64,000 nt of DNA from JBGPEQ01 sp050180895 (GCA_050180895.1 JBFXDS010000014.1:1-64000); one strand, 5' to 3'; counted from the stretch's first letter, positions 1-8,037 are shown. Translations and numbers: made by a program. Notes: generated by a model not told the origin, from the letters alone.

Positions 1-50
1 CGGACCTTGCTACATCCCGGTGTCAGCCGAGGGGCGAGACGGTCTCGGCC

Positions 51-89
51 GGCCCGTTCCCGGGACTCAAACGGTCCCGGGAACGGGCC
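51..89. terminator. Strong hairpin, possible terminator of an upstream gene
   Basis: Two perfect 16-bp arms (51-66 and 74-89) flank a 7-nt loop. No T-tract follows on either strand, so an intrinsic terminator is not proven. The hairpin could protect the 3' end of a transcript entering from before the window. Confidence 0.35.
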
Positions 90-116
90 TCACTCTGTCA
101 TGATTCACACAGACAA

Positions 117-137
117 GGGGCGAGCGGTGCTCGCCCC
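117..137. repeat. GC-rich palindrome, copy 1
   Basis: Variant copy of the 19-bp palindrome GGGCGAGCGSCGCTCGCCC, here with a GGTGC centre. Three further copies lie within the first 1.25 kb. Confidence 0.7.
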
Positions 138-182
138 AGGACGGCCGGGGCAATGACCCGGACATCGGCGCGTCGGCACGAT

Positions 183-201
183 GGGCGAGCGCCGCTCGCC
201 C
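183..201. repeat. GC-rich palindrome, copy 2
   Basis: Perfect copy of the 19-bp palindrome, followed by CCTACG. The same flank follows copy 4 and precedes copy 3 in reverse complement, so the repeated unit extends beyond the palindrome. Confidence 0.75.
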
Positions 202-410
202 CTACGACCGGCGAGCGGAGGCACTTCGGCGCGCGGGACAGATAGGTCAGCATCGCTGACCTGGTTTTCGAAATCTGAACAACGAGCCCATGTAAAGGAA
301 GTTAACGCCGCGATTGAGGCTCCCGGGCGAGGGCAGAATCCAGTGGCGGCCACTCACCGAGCGGCAGGTTGCGGGTGGACTGATCCACGATGTCAAAGAC
401 CTGCAAAATC

Positions 411-434
411 GCCCTCGCGAACTGCCGCGAGGGC
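411..434 (-). terminator. Hairpin, possible terminator for the minus-strand protease gene
   Basis: Arms of 9 bp (411-419 and 426-434) enclose a 6-nt loop. Read on the minus strand the hairpin is followed by a short GATTTT run. It lies about 190 bp beyond the stop codon of the C39-like protease gene, so the assignment is weak. Confidence 0.35.
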
Positions 435-576
435 AAGGGAACATATAATGAACTTATGGCCAGAAGTCAAGGCGGGCGGTGACCGACTCTCTGGCGCGCT
501 GCCGCGCGCAGACCCGCCCCCGTCGCCCCCGCCCACAACTACGGTATGCACACATTTCTGGACGACATGGTCATCC

Positions 577-606
577 TGCGTCCTTCGACAAGCTCAGGAT
601 GAGGGG
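577..606. repeat. Dispersed palindromic element, single arm (copy A)
   Basis: One arm of the element that occurs as full inverted pairs at about 14.6, 43.3, 52.6 and 56.3 kb. The core reads TCCTTCGACAAGCTCAGGAT. The bases after it (606-620) resemble the spacer of the full copies (ATCTTGGTGGC), but the second arm is missing, so this is a truncated copy. Confidence 0.75.
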
Positions 607-626
607 AAATCTTGGTGGCACAACGC

Positions 627-1070
627 TCACGTCTTGACGAGCGAGGCGATCCAGTCCTGGGCGAGGGTGTCGTAGAGCACGCGCGCCGCGTTGTGGATGC
701 CGGGATCGTTGATCCAGAGCACGCGTCCGCGCGGATCGGCGGGCGCGAAGCCGCTGATCACGATCTGATGGTTCTGGCGGGTCACGAGGATCAGGCGGCG
801 CATGGTGATGCACTGGACGCATTTGTCCCAGCTCAGCGGCTCGTCGTGCAGATCCATGGTGACGGTCTTGTTGGTCAGGCGGCCGATGAGATGCGCCGTC
901 TCCGCCGGCGTCGCCATGGCGTTCAGCCCGTGGCCGAAGCGCAGGTTGAACTCGGCCGCGAGCTTTGTCTGGGTGACCGGCTGGCCGTAGAAGTCGCACA
1001 CCATCGAGGCGCAGGCCGCCCAGCACAGCGCCGTGCTGATCTGCTGCTGGTGGTTGACCGGAAGCTGCAT
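627..1070 (-). CDS. C39/AvrRpt2-like papain-fold cysteine protease
   Basis: This 147-aa protein is probably a papain-fold cysteine protease of the C39-like or C70 (AvrRpt2) type. The N-terminal QQQISTALCWAACASM matches the Q...CWAA motif, with Cys16 as the nucleophile. A later NHQIVISGF segment supplies a candidate catalytic His and WINDP a candidate Asp. There is no signal peptide, transmembrane segment or ABC partner, so it looks like a stand-alone soluble enzyme, not a bacteriocin exporter domain. The ATG is preceded by GGAGGCGCC, a good ribosome binding site. The gene stands alone between repeat-rich intergenic stretches. The substrate is unknown. Confidence 0.7.
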   Translation of the reverse strand: MQLPVNHQQQISTALCWAACASMVCDFYGQPVTQTKLAAEFNLRFGHGLNAMATPAETAHLIGRLTNKTVTMDLHDEPLSWDKCVQCITMRRLILVTRQNHQIVISGFAPADPRGRVLWINDPGIHNAARVLYDTLAQDWIASLVKT

Positions 1071-1168
1071 CGGCGCCTCCCGTGTCGTGGGACGCCGCGA
1101 CGGTAGCAGGCGGCACCGCCGGCGGCTGTGACGGTGCTCACGGACGCGGTTCGGTCCATCCGTCGTAG

Positions 1169-1187
1169 GGGCGAGCGGCGCTCGCCC
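1169..1187. repeat. GC-rich palindrome, copy 3
   Basis: Perfect 19-bp palindrome preceded by CGTAGG, the reverse complement of the flank of copies 2 and 4. It lies upstream of the cysteine protease gene. Confidence 0.75.
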
Positions 1188-1223
1188 GCCTTACATCTCC
1201 GATGACCGCGGCTGTGGTACCAC

Positions 1224-1242
1224 GGGCGAGCGCCGCTCGCCC
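1224..1242. repeat. GC-rich palindrome, copy 4
   Basis: Perfect 19-bp palindrome followed by CCTACG. Together with copy 3 it forms an inverted pair about 36 bp apart between the divergently transcribed protease and LuxR-type genes. Confidence 0.75.
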
Positions 1243-1349
1243 CTACGGGCCCCGCATCGAGTCCGCAAAGCGGAAATGTGTGATCCGGGTCACAGGGCGG
1301 GCGTTGTCACGGCAATAGCCTCGACCGGGGATTTCGGGGAGGGCGTTCG

Positions 1350-2564
1350 GTGGGACGGCAGACAGCCGCCGCCGATGTCGTCGGCGGCATCTACGAGGCC
1401 GCGCTCGAGCCGGCCGGATGGCCGCGGGCGCTGAGCCGGGTGGCCGCGCATCTCGAGGCCATGTCGGCCGTGGCGATCGCCATCGACCTGCAATCGGCGG
1501 CGACCGGCTTCGCCGCGACGGCCGGGCTCGATCCGCGCGCGCTGCTGGACTATGCCGGGCACTACGTGCGCGTCGATCCCTGGAACGTCTATCTGGGCGC
1601 GCACCGCGGCGGCCGGGCCTATGTGAGCCAGGCGGTGATGGACGACGGCGCCTTCGCGCGCACCGAGTTCTGCAACGACTTCCTCAGGCAATACGGCATC
1701 TTCCACGCCATGGGCGGCTTCGCCGTGCGCAGCGGCGCGCTCGTCTTCCTCTGCGGCGTGCAGCGGCCGAAGGCGCGCGGCGGCTTCGGCGCCGAGGCGC
1801 TGCGCCGCATGGACGCGCTGTTCCCGCACCTGGAGCGCGCGGCGCGCCTGCACCGCCGCCTGGCGCAGGCGGGCGGCCTCGCCGACGGGCTCGCCGCGGC
1901 GCTCGACCGCATGCCGCTCGCCGCCATCCTCTGCGACCGCAACGCCCGCGCCCTGTGGCTCAACCGCGCGGCCGAGGAAATGGCGCGGCGGGGGGACGGG
2001 GTGCGCCTGCGCGACGGCCAGGTCGAGGCCGCGGCGGGCAACGGGGCGACGGCGGCGCTGCGGCGGATGATCGCCGGCGCGGCGCTGGACGCGCGGCCGC
2101 TCGCGGCCCGCGGCAACGGCGGGAGCGGCGACATCGCGGCCGACGATGCCGGCGGCACGCTGCCGCTGCCACGGCCCTGGCCGCGCAAGCCGCTGACCGC
2201 CGTGGTGACGCCGCTGCCGGCGACGGCACCGCTCGCCGACATGGCGCTCGACCGCGACCGGCCGGCGGCGCTCCTGCTGATCAACGATCCCGACCGCGCC
2301 GTGGCGCTCCCGGCCGCGCGCCTCGCCGGCGCCTTCGGCCTGACCAGCGCCGAGGCCAGGCTCGCCGCCGCGCTCGCCACTGGCACCAGCCTCAGCGACT
2401 ACGCCGACGCCGCGCAGATCACCATCGGCACCGCGCGCTGGTACCTGAAGCAGGCGCTGGCCAAGACCGGCGCGCACCGCCAGAGCGAACTCGTGCGCCA
2501 CGTGATCACGGCCGCGGGGGCTATGGGGGCGGGGGCGGTGGAGACGGCGGGGCACGCGCGATGA
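1350..2564 (+). CDS. LuxR-family helix-turn-helix transcriptional regulator
   Basis: The 404-aa protein carries a C-terminal LuxR-type DNA-binding domain at about residues 325-390, reading LTSAEARLAAALATG, then TIGTARWYLKQALAKTG and HRQSELVRHV. The rest is a sensor-like region without a recognisable receiver, PAS or autoinducer domain signature that I can name. The start is GTG; no upstream ATG extends the frame. It is probably a one-component regulator whose ligand and targets are unknown. It stands alone at the edge of the AT-richer island, converging on the first island gene with only 36 bp between the stop codons. Confidence 0.75.
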   Translation: MGRQTAAADVVGGIYEAALEPAGWPRALSRVAAHLEAMSAVAIAIDLQSAATGFAATAGLDPRALLDYAGHYVRVDPWNVYLGAHRGGRAYVSQAVMDDGAFARTEFCNDFLRQYGIFHAMGGFAVRSGALVFLCGVQRPKARGGFGAEALRRMDALFPHLERAARLHRRLAQAGGLADGLAAALDRMPLAAILCDRNARALWLNRAAEEMARRGDGVRLRDGQVEAAAGNGATAALRRMIAGAALDARPLAARGNGGSGDIAADDAGGTLPLPRPWPRKPLTAVVTPLPATAPLADMALDRDRPAALLLINDPDRAVALPAARLAGAFGLTSAEARLAAALATGTSLSDYADAAQITIGTARWYLKQALAKTGAHRQSELVRHVITAAGAMGAGAVETAGHAR

Positions 2565-2600
2565 GAACTCCCATATGGGAGGTGCGCGAACTGACCAAGC

Positions 2601-3974
2601 CTAGGCACTTAATTCCTTCCACGCCTCTGGAGAGCCATCGACTGTTGCGCGAAGCCTCATATGGAGCCGTACATCGTAGAAATACTCGAAACTTCTCGGC
2701 CGCGAGGTTCCGTCTGGATAGAACCAGTTGCTGCTAACCTGTAACTTCCATGATCGTTCTCTGGGGTCGATATTCATTATCGGCTCCGTGACTTTGATCG
2801 CGGCGTTGGAATTTGGGTCCGTTAGCGCGACATCGTCAAAGATCACCGGCGGTCGGTTTCTGAAGCTATTGGCTGAAAATAGGTTTGTCACGTCTGGTGG
2901 AAAAACCATCACGTACATTCTATAGAGTCGCTTGCTCGCATGGTCGGGGTCTTTGGTCGACATCGACAGTCCAAGGCCTCTCAACCTCAGATTCTTTATC
3001 GCTGCTGAAAATTCGTTAGCCAGTGAAAATTCGATGGTGCCTGTACCTGCGGGAGCCATTGCAGTTTGCCAAGCTTTCCACTGTATCAGCGGAGTAAGAG
3101 GCTTGTTTTGGTACCTCCTGGGCTGCGTAAGAGAGACCGTATGATCAAACTCGATTTCGCTTGTGAGGCCTCTCTCAAGACGATCAATGACGTCTCGTAG
3201 CCAAACTACAACATCCCCTAGGTAGTCGCCGGCGTGCGGATTGGGTAAGTCCGGGAGCTTCAACTCTGGAACAGCTTTGAAAACCTGGCGAAGGCCCTTG
3301 TCGAGACAGCGGAGCTTATCATACGCCACGGTTATGTCTTGAATGAGGTACTTTCGCATCTTCCGGAACCGTTCGCCATAATTCAACGCGTGTCCCGGCG
3401 TAGTGTGTCTGTCCTGCAGCGCGTCCTGGTAACGTTTCGCTGCTTCCCATTTCTTGAGAATCAGCATCTTCCTTTCTTTCTCGGCCTGTTCCGAGATTCC
3501 GGCTGCCGCACTTGAGGTCAAAGCAAGCTGCATATAGCCTTTGCTGATTGGACTTGTGTCGCCCTCAAACTCGCTTGCGGCTTTTTCCTGACCTACTTTG
3601 TCGTTGGCTCGGATACGCTCCAACTCTTCTGCTAGCTCAAGATTCCGCAAGGCATCGAGTTGTTCGTTAAATAACGTATAGTCGCTAGCTTGCTTGTAAG
3701 CGAACCCCTGAAGATCATACATTTCCCGTCGATATGTCGCGCAGCGCTCAAGGAGTGGTCCAATCGAATTTACAAGGTCCTCAACTAAGTAAGGATCGTA
3801 TTCAGGCTCATATTTTTGGGGATCGACCTGCTCAAAGATGAGCTTATCTACAATTTGGTCGGCAGACGCAAACTCGCCACCACCCGGCTTCTCTTGGAAT
3901 TCTTTAAGCCATGGGTACATTCCTGCAGCCAATACGTCACTTTGGGGAAGTTTCCAAGCGGCCTCGCCAGTCAT
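2601..3974 (-). CDS. Hypothetical protein of AT-richer island; weak Tc-toxin-like C-terminus
   Basis: I do not recognise this 457-aa protein with confidence. It has no signal peptide or membrane segment. Residues about 80-260 are helical and charged, with several coiled-coil-like stretches. Residues about 300-450 look beta-rich. The closing region (SWKLQVSSNWFYPDG, then YFYDVRLHMRLRATV) recalls the TcB-binding end of insecticidal TcA subunits, where a D-[VI]-x-L-H-x-R motif ends a beta sandwich. This is a pattern resemblance only. It is the second gene of a two-gene operon, 18 bp after the membrane-protein gene. Base composition is near 50 percent GC against about two thirds in neighbouring genes, suggesting acquisition by transfer. 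Confidence 0.55.
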   Translation of the reverse strand: MTGEAAWKLPQSDVLAAGMYPWLKEFQEKPGGGEFASADQIVDKLIFEQVDPQKYEPEYDPYLVEDLVNSIGPLLERCATYRREMYDLQGFAYKQASDYTLFNEQLDALRNLELAEELERIRANDKVGQEKAASEFEGDTSPISKGYMQLALTSSAAAGISEQAEKERKMLILKKWEAAKRYQDALQDRHTTPGHALNYGERFRKMRKYLIQDITVAYDKLRCLDKGLRQVFKAVPELKLPDLPNPHAGDYLGDVVVWLRDVIDRLERGLTSEIEFDHTVSLTQPRRYQNKPLTPLIQWKAWQTAMAPAGTGTIEFSLANEFSAAIKNLRLRGLGLSMSTKDPDHASKRLYRMYVMVFPPDVTNLFSANSFRNRPPVIFDDVALTDPNSNAAIKVTEPIMNIDPRERSWKLQVSSNWFYPDGTSRPRSFEYFYDVRLHMRLRATVDGSPEAWKELSA

Positions 3975-3992
3975 GATTGTCTCCCCTTAGCT

Positions 3993-4676
3993 TTAACCGG
4001 TTCTTTCGATGGTTCCCATGTCCGAACCATAGTCGCCACCACTATCCCAGTCCGCACCCGGTGAATCAAACTCCCGATCAAAATGATAATTGTCGTAGTA
4101 AATTGTTTCACCCCGTGGCATGGGGTCATAGTCGATCTCCCGCTCATGAGTGAAATAGCCCGTTTCGCCAACCTGGCGTAGAGTGTCGCCAGCTTGATAG
4201 ATCTCCGACGCCTTGAACAGTTCCTCTATGGTTGTTCCCTTCTTCGGATCAAATGTAAGCAGAAAGCCAAGCAGGCTTCCAACTTGAGAACCGAGTACTA
4301 GACCTGTCTCGTCCTTCGAATAGACGACACCGATTGCCCCACCTGCCAAGCCAAAAGGCGACGTTATGAGGTTTTCAATCGTCTCCAACTGCGTTAGGCC
4401 ACGATCATTCACGAATAACGCAGAGACTCCCAATCCGAGCCCCCCGGACATGGCAAATGCAGCACTTAGTGCTACAAGTATGGGAACCTCAACCGGCGCG
4501 AAGACAATAGCGACCACGCCAGCGCCAAACGTAAGGGAGGCGGTCATGAATAGCTCGATCCGGCTGCCTGAAAAATAGGGCGGGTCGGGCTCAGGAATTT
4601 TCGTAGGTATCGATTCGCCGGCGCGGAAACTCGACCCAAGCGTCTCGCCTACTGGCCTATTCGCTTTGAACGTCAT
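3993..4676 (-). CDS. Hypothetical membrane protein with acidic Tyr/Gly-rich tail
   Basis: Unrecognised 227-aa protein. After a polar N-terminus of about 40 residues come two or three glycine/alanine-rich hydrophobic stretches (FMTASLTFGAGVVAIVFAPV, then VALSAAFAMSGGLGLGVSAL, and a third near residues 105-140). The C-terminal 60 residues are acidic and rich in Asp, Tyr and Gly. The arrangement suggests a membrane-inserting protein with a cytoplasmic or exported acidic tail, as in some polymorphic-toxin or secretion-associated proteins, but no family can be named. It is the promoter-proximal gene of the two-gene island operon and diverges from the exported amidohydrolase-like gene. Confidence 0.55.
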   Translation of the reverse strand: MTFKANRPVGETLGSSFRAGESIPTKIPEPDPPYFSGSRIELFMTASLTFGAGVVAIVFAPVEVPILVALSAAFAMSGGLGLGVSALFVNDRGLTQLETIENLITSPFGLAGGAIGVVYSKDETGLVLGSQVGSLLGFLLTFDPKKGTTIEELFKASEIYQAGDTLRQVGETGYFTHEREIDYDPMPRGETIYYDNYHFDREFDSPGADWDSGGDYGSDMGTIERTG

Positions 4677-4776
4677 GTCAACATAACGTCAAAAGCAGAT
4701 ATCATTCATGAAATCGTTTGACAGTCAATCGCCAAAGCGGGAGCTTATCTGTCTCAGATAGACATTGAGGTTTTCG

Positions 4777-5601
4777 ATGTCACGGCTGAGTTTCAGTCGC
4801 CGAGACACCTTTCGCATACTAGCTGGCGCCGCGTTCGTTTCCGTCGCCGAAGGGAGCACCTTCGCGTCCTCGGTCTATCCACAAAGCGGTCGATACTTTA
4901 ATTTTTGCCACCTAGTTCCCGAACTCTCCATTCAGCAAGCACCAGCAGAGCGCAGCATCTACGAGATTGAGCGTCATGCAAATTGGCGCCTCTCGTTGAC
5001 TTCCCGCAGTAGGCACCCTTGCTTCGCCTGGTCTGCAATAGAAATACCTCCGGCCAGTCTCGCGACAGATGACAAGGCTCTGAGTGAGGCGTTAGTACTT
5101 GCCGCTGGCATGTATGATCTGCGAGGTGCGTTCATAGAGGGTAGCAAGAGTGTAACGATATCTCTCGCGAAGGCAAAAGCGATTCTAAACACGCTCGAAC
5201 AACACAAGATCTTTCTCGTTGTAGAATGTAAGCGGCGGAGTAACGAAAGTGAGATTTTTTACGACCCCGACGCTATAGACAATATACTGTTGAGCCATCC
5301 GAAGTTGAGCGTCGTACTCTTGCGGGGAGCACGACCCTACTACACCGAAGCAGTTCACTTGGCTACGAAGCATCCAGGACTTCACATTTGTCCGGAGTTA
5401 ATGTTCAGAGAGAACGGCTGGCTTCGCTTTGAATTGGCAATCCATGATCTACCGGATCAATTCGTATTTGGAATGCCTTTTGGATCGCCAACCGAGATTG
5501 CTACCGATTTGAACAGAAACATTGCACATAAACAATATGAAGCGCTTGATCTTGAGAAGTATCTATTTCTCAATTCACTGCGACTAGTTCAGTCTCGCTA
5601 G
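4777..5601 (+). CDS. Tat-like exported protein with degenerate amidohydrolase-2 fold
   Basis: The 274-aa product starts at the ATG at 4777; a TTG four codons upstream (4765) is possible. The N-terminus SFSRRDTFRILAGAAF is a twin-arginine-like signal followed by a hydrophobic stretch. The C-terminal half follows the spacing of the Amidohydro_2 TIM barrel: a strand VVECK where a ligand His is usual, a helix ending in LLSHPKLSVVLLRGA where PxLxxxxAHxG is usual, and FVFGMPFGSP where FGSDYP is usual. All metal-binding His and Asp positions I can align are replaced, so it is probably not a metal-dependent hydrolase. It belongs to the AT-richer island and diverges from the two-gene operon. Confidence 0.55.
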   Translation: MSRLSFSRRDTFRILAGAAFVSVAEGSTFASSVYPQSGRYFNFCHLVPELSIQQAPAERSIYEIERHANWRLSLTSRSRHPCFAWSAIEIPPASLATDDKALSEALVLAAGMYDLRGAFIEGSKSVTISLAKAKAILNTLEQHKIFLVVECKRRSNESEIFYDPDAIDNILLSHPKLSVVLLRGARPYYTEAVHLATKHPGLHICPELMFRENGWLRFELAIHDLPDQFVFGMPFGSPTEIATDLNRNIAHKQYEALDLEKYLFLNSLRLVQSR

Positions 5602-5687
5602 ACATTCCCATTGTTGCCTCCGTGAGGTGACTGAGCCGCAACAGGGTGTATGAGCTCTCTGCTGGCGCTGCGACCGTCGCTCGAAGC

Positions 5688-7685
5688 TCACACATCCAGC
5701 TCCCTGACCAACCGCGCATTCGCCTGGATATATTCGAACCGCAGCTCCGGCTTCCGTCCCATCAGGCTCTCCACCAGGTCGGCCGTCGCTCGCGCCGCCT
5801 TGCGCTCTCCCTCATCGTGCCCATGCCGCTCGGGCAGGCGCACCTTCAGTAGCGTGCGCTGCGCCGGGTCCATGGTCGTGTCCTTCAGCTGCTTGGCCGG
5901 CATCTCGCCGAGGCCCTTGAAGCGGCTGAGCTCCACCTTGCCCTTGCCCTTGAAAGTCGTGGCCAGCAGCTCGTCCTTGTGGCGGTCGTCGCGGGCGTAG
6001 GCGGTCGCGCCGCCGGCGCTGAGGCGGTAGAGCGGGGGCACGGCCAGGAACAGATGCCCATTCTCGATCAGGCCGGGCATCTCGCGGTAGAAGAAGGTCA
6101 TCAGCAGGCTGGCGATGTGGGCGCCGTCGACGTCGGCGTCGGTCATGATGACGATGCGCTCGTAGCGCAGCTTCCGGTCCTCGTACTTTTCCCTCGTGCC
6201 GCATCCCAGCGCCTGGATGAGGTCGATCAGCTCCTGGTTGGCCTTGAGCTTGTCGGCGGAGGCCGAGGCGACGTTGAGGATCTTGCCGCGCAAAGGCAGC
6301 ACGGCCTGGGTCTCGCGGTCGCGCGCCTGCTTGGCGCTGCCGCCGGCGCTGTCGCCCTCCACCAGGAACAGTTCGGTGCCGTCGGCGCCGCTGCGCGCGC
6401 AGTCCGTGAGCTTGCCGGGCAGGCGCAGCTTGCGCGTCGCGGTCTTGCGCTGCAGCTCCTTGTCCTCGCGCCGGCGCAGCCGCTCCTCGGCGATCTCCAC
6501 GACGCGTTCCAGCAGGTCGCGCGCCTGCTCGGGGTCGCCGGAGAGCCAGTGGTCGAAATGGTCCTTGACCGAGGCCTCGACCAGCCGCTGCGCCTCCAGG
6601 CTCGCCAGCTTCTCCTTGGTCTGGCCCTGGAACTGCGGCTCGCGGATGAACAGCGAGAGCATGATGCAGGCGCCGCCGGCGATGTCCTCGGCCGTCACCT
6701 GCGCCACCTTGCGGTTGCCGACGAGCTCGCCATAGGCGCGCAAAGAGCGGGCGAGGGCGGCGCGCAGGCCGGCCTCGTGCGTGCCGCCCTCGGGCGTGGG
6801 CACGGTGTTGCAGTAGGAGTTGCAGAAGCCGTCGCCGTCGGCCGGCCAGGCGATCGCCCACTCGACGCGGCCCTGGCCGTCGGCGAACTGCGCCTCGCCG
6901 GCGAAGGGCGTCTGCGTCACGGTCTTGCGGCCCTCGAGCGACGCGGCGAGGAAGTCGACGAGGCCGCCCTCGAAATGCAGCACGGCCTCGGCCGGCGTCT
7001 CGTCGCCCGCCGCGATCAGCTTGGGGTCGCAGCGCCAGCGGATCTCGACGCCGCGGAAGAGGTACGCCTTGGAGCGCGCCATGCGGTAGAGCCGCGCCGG
7101 CTGGAAGCGCGCGTCCTTGCCGAAGATCTGGGGATCGGCATGGAAGCCGACGGACGTGCCGCGGCGGTTGGGCGCCGGGCCGACCTTGCGCAGCTTCGAG
7201 ACCGGCTTGCCGCGGGCGTAGTCCTGCGCCCACAGGATGCGCTCGCGCGCCACCTCGATCGTGAGCCGGTCGGCCAGCGCGTTGACCACCGAGAGGCCGA
7301 CGCCGTGCAGGCCGCCCGAGGTCTTGTAGACCTTGTCGCCGAACTTGCCGCCGGCGTGCAGCATGGTCATGGCGACCTCGAGCGCCGACTTCGGCTTGAA
7401 CTTCGGGTGCGGCTCGACCGGGATGCCGCGGCCGTTGTCGGTGACGGTGACGACGCCGCCGGCGTCGAGCGCCAGCTCGATGCGGCTGGCGTGGCCGGCG
7501 ACGGCCTCGTCCATGGCGTTGTCGAGCAGCTCCGCCACCAGATGGTGCATGGCGCGCTCGTCGGTGCCGCCGATATACATGCCGGGCCGGCGCCGCACCG
7601 GCTCCAGCCCCTCCAGCACCTCGATGTCCTTGGCGCTGTAGTCCTCCGAACGCTTGCGCGCGAGGTTGTCGAACAGGTCTGCCAT
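5688..7685 (-). CDS. parE: DNA topoisomerase IV subunit B
   Basis: ATPase subunit of topoisomerase IV, which with ParC decatenates daughter chromosomes. The 665-aa protein has a GHKL ATPase domain (ELLDNAMDEAV, DNGRGIP and SGGLHGVGLSVVNAL), a transducer domain, and a TOPRIM domain with EGDSAGGSAKQARDR and the metal-binding DADVDGAHI. Length and the absence of the GyrB-specific insertion favour ParE over GyrB. I chose the ATG at 7685, giving MADLFDN; the frame stays open upstream, but that part is intergenic repeat sequence. No parC is in the window. Confidence 0.93.
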   Translation of the reverse strand: MADLFDNLARKRSEDYSAKDIEVLEGLEPVRRRPGMYIGGTDERAMHHLVAELLDNAMDEAVAGHASRIELALDAGGVVTVTDNGRGIPVEPHPKFKPKSALEVAMTMLHAGGKFGDKVYKTSGGLHGVGLSVVNALADRLTIEVARERILWAQDYARGKPVSKLRKVGPAPNRRGTSVGFHADPQIFGKDARFQPARLYRMARSKAYLFRGVEIRWRCDPKLIAAGDETPAEAVLHFEGGLVDFLAASLEGRKTVTQTPFAGEAQFADGQGRVEWAIAWPADGDGFCNSYCNTVPTPEGGTHEAGLRAALARSLRAYGELVGNRKVAQVTAEDIAGGACIMLSLFIREPQFQGQTKEKLASLEAQRLVEASVKDHFDHWLSGDPEQARDLLERVVEIAEERLRRREDKELQRKTATRKLRLPGKLTDCARSGADGTELFLVEGDSAGGSAKQARDRETQAVLPLRGKILNVASASADKLKANQELIDLIQALGCGTREKYEDRKLRYERIVIMTDADVDGAHIASLLMTFFYREMPGLIENGHLFLAVPPLYRLSAGGATAYARDDRHKDELLATTFKGKGKVELSRFKGLGEMPAKQLKDTTMDPAQRTLLKVRLPERHGHDEGERKAARATADLVESLMGRKPELRFEYIQANARLVRELDV

Positions 7686-7786
7686 GGGGCTAATATAGGG
7701 ACCCTCGCTGCACCGCATCAAGCATGATGCTGTAGCAAGAGGCGTCGTTTCGGCTAGATATAGTATGTCGCCGATGGCCCTGAAGA

Positions 7787-8037
7787 TCCACCACAGAGCG
7801 CACAGAGGAAGAGGGTTTGAACCGCAGATGGACGCAGATGAACACAGATATGGCGAGGTGAACGGGGAAAGATCGCGAGATCGAAGGGTATATCTTTGTG
7901 ATTCACGAGTATCGCCCGGACGGTCGGCATGTGCCGGCGATGTCGGGTTTCGCCCGCGCCCTCGAACCATCGGCGTTCATCTGCGTCCATCTGCGGTTTC
8001 AACCTTCTCCGTGACCTCTGTGTACTCTGTGGTGAAT
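7787..8037. repeat. Large imperfect inverted repeat of a widely dispersed type
   Basis: The left arm (7787-7843) and right arm (7975-8037) are imperfect reverse complements. Their inner part is a near-perfect 30-bp match containing ACCGCAGATGGACGCAGATG. Their outer part has CCACAGAGNNCACAGAG. About 130 bp separates the arms. It fills most of the parE-thioesterase gap (7686-8060), where no other gene is seen. The same sequence type is known to me as a dispersed repeat in unrelated bacteria. Confidence 0.8.

Larger units (their letters stand above)
1..626. other. Repeat-rich intergenic region, no supported gene
   Basis: No open frame here has convincing codon use or a recognisable product. The stretch holds a perfect 16-bp-arm hairpin (51-89), two copies of a 19-bp GC-rich palindrome (117-137 and 183-201), a second hairpin (411-434) and one half of a dispersed palindromic element (577-606). 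A TATAAT hexamer at 444-449 has no convincing -35 box. Confidence 0.6.

Noticed and set aside
181..675. Long open frames over the first 700 bases on both strands
   Set aside because: They run through palindromic repeats, have no ribosome binding site or homology pattern, and overlap the protease gene out of frame.
5979..7727. 582-codon plus-strand frame opposite parE
   Set aside because: An antisense shadow of a high-GC gene; Val/Ala/Arg/Gly-rich composition without domains. parE itself is unambiguous.
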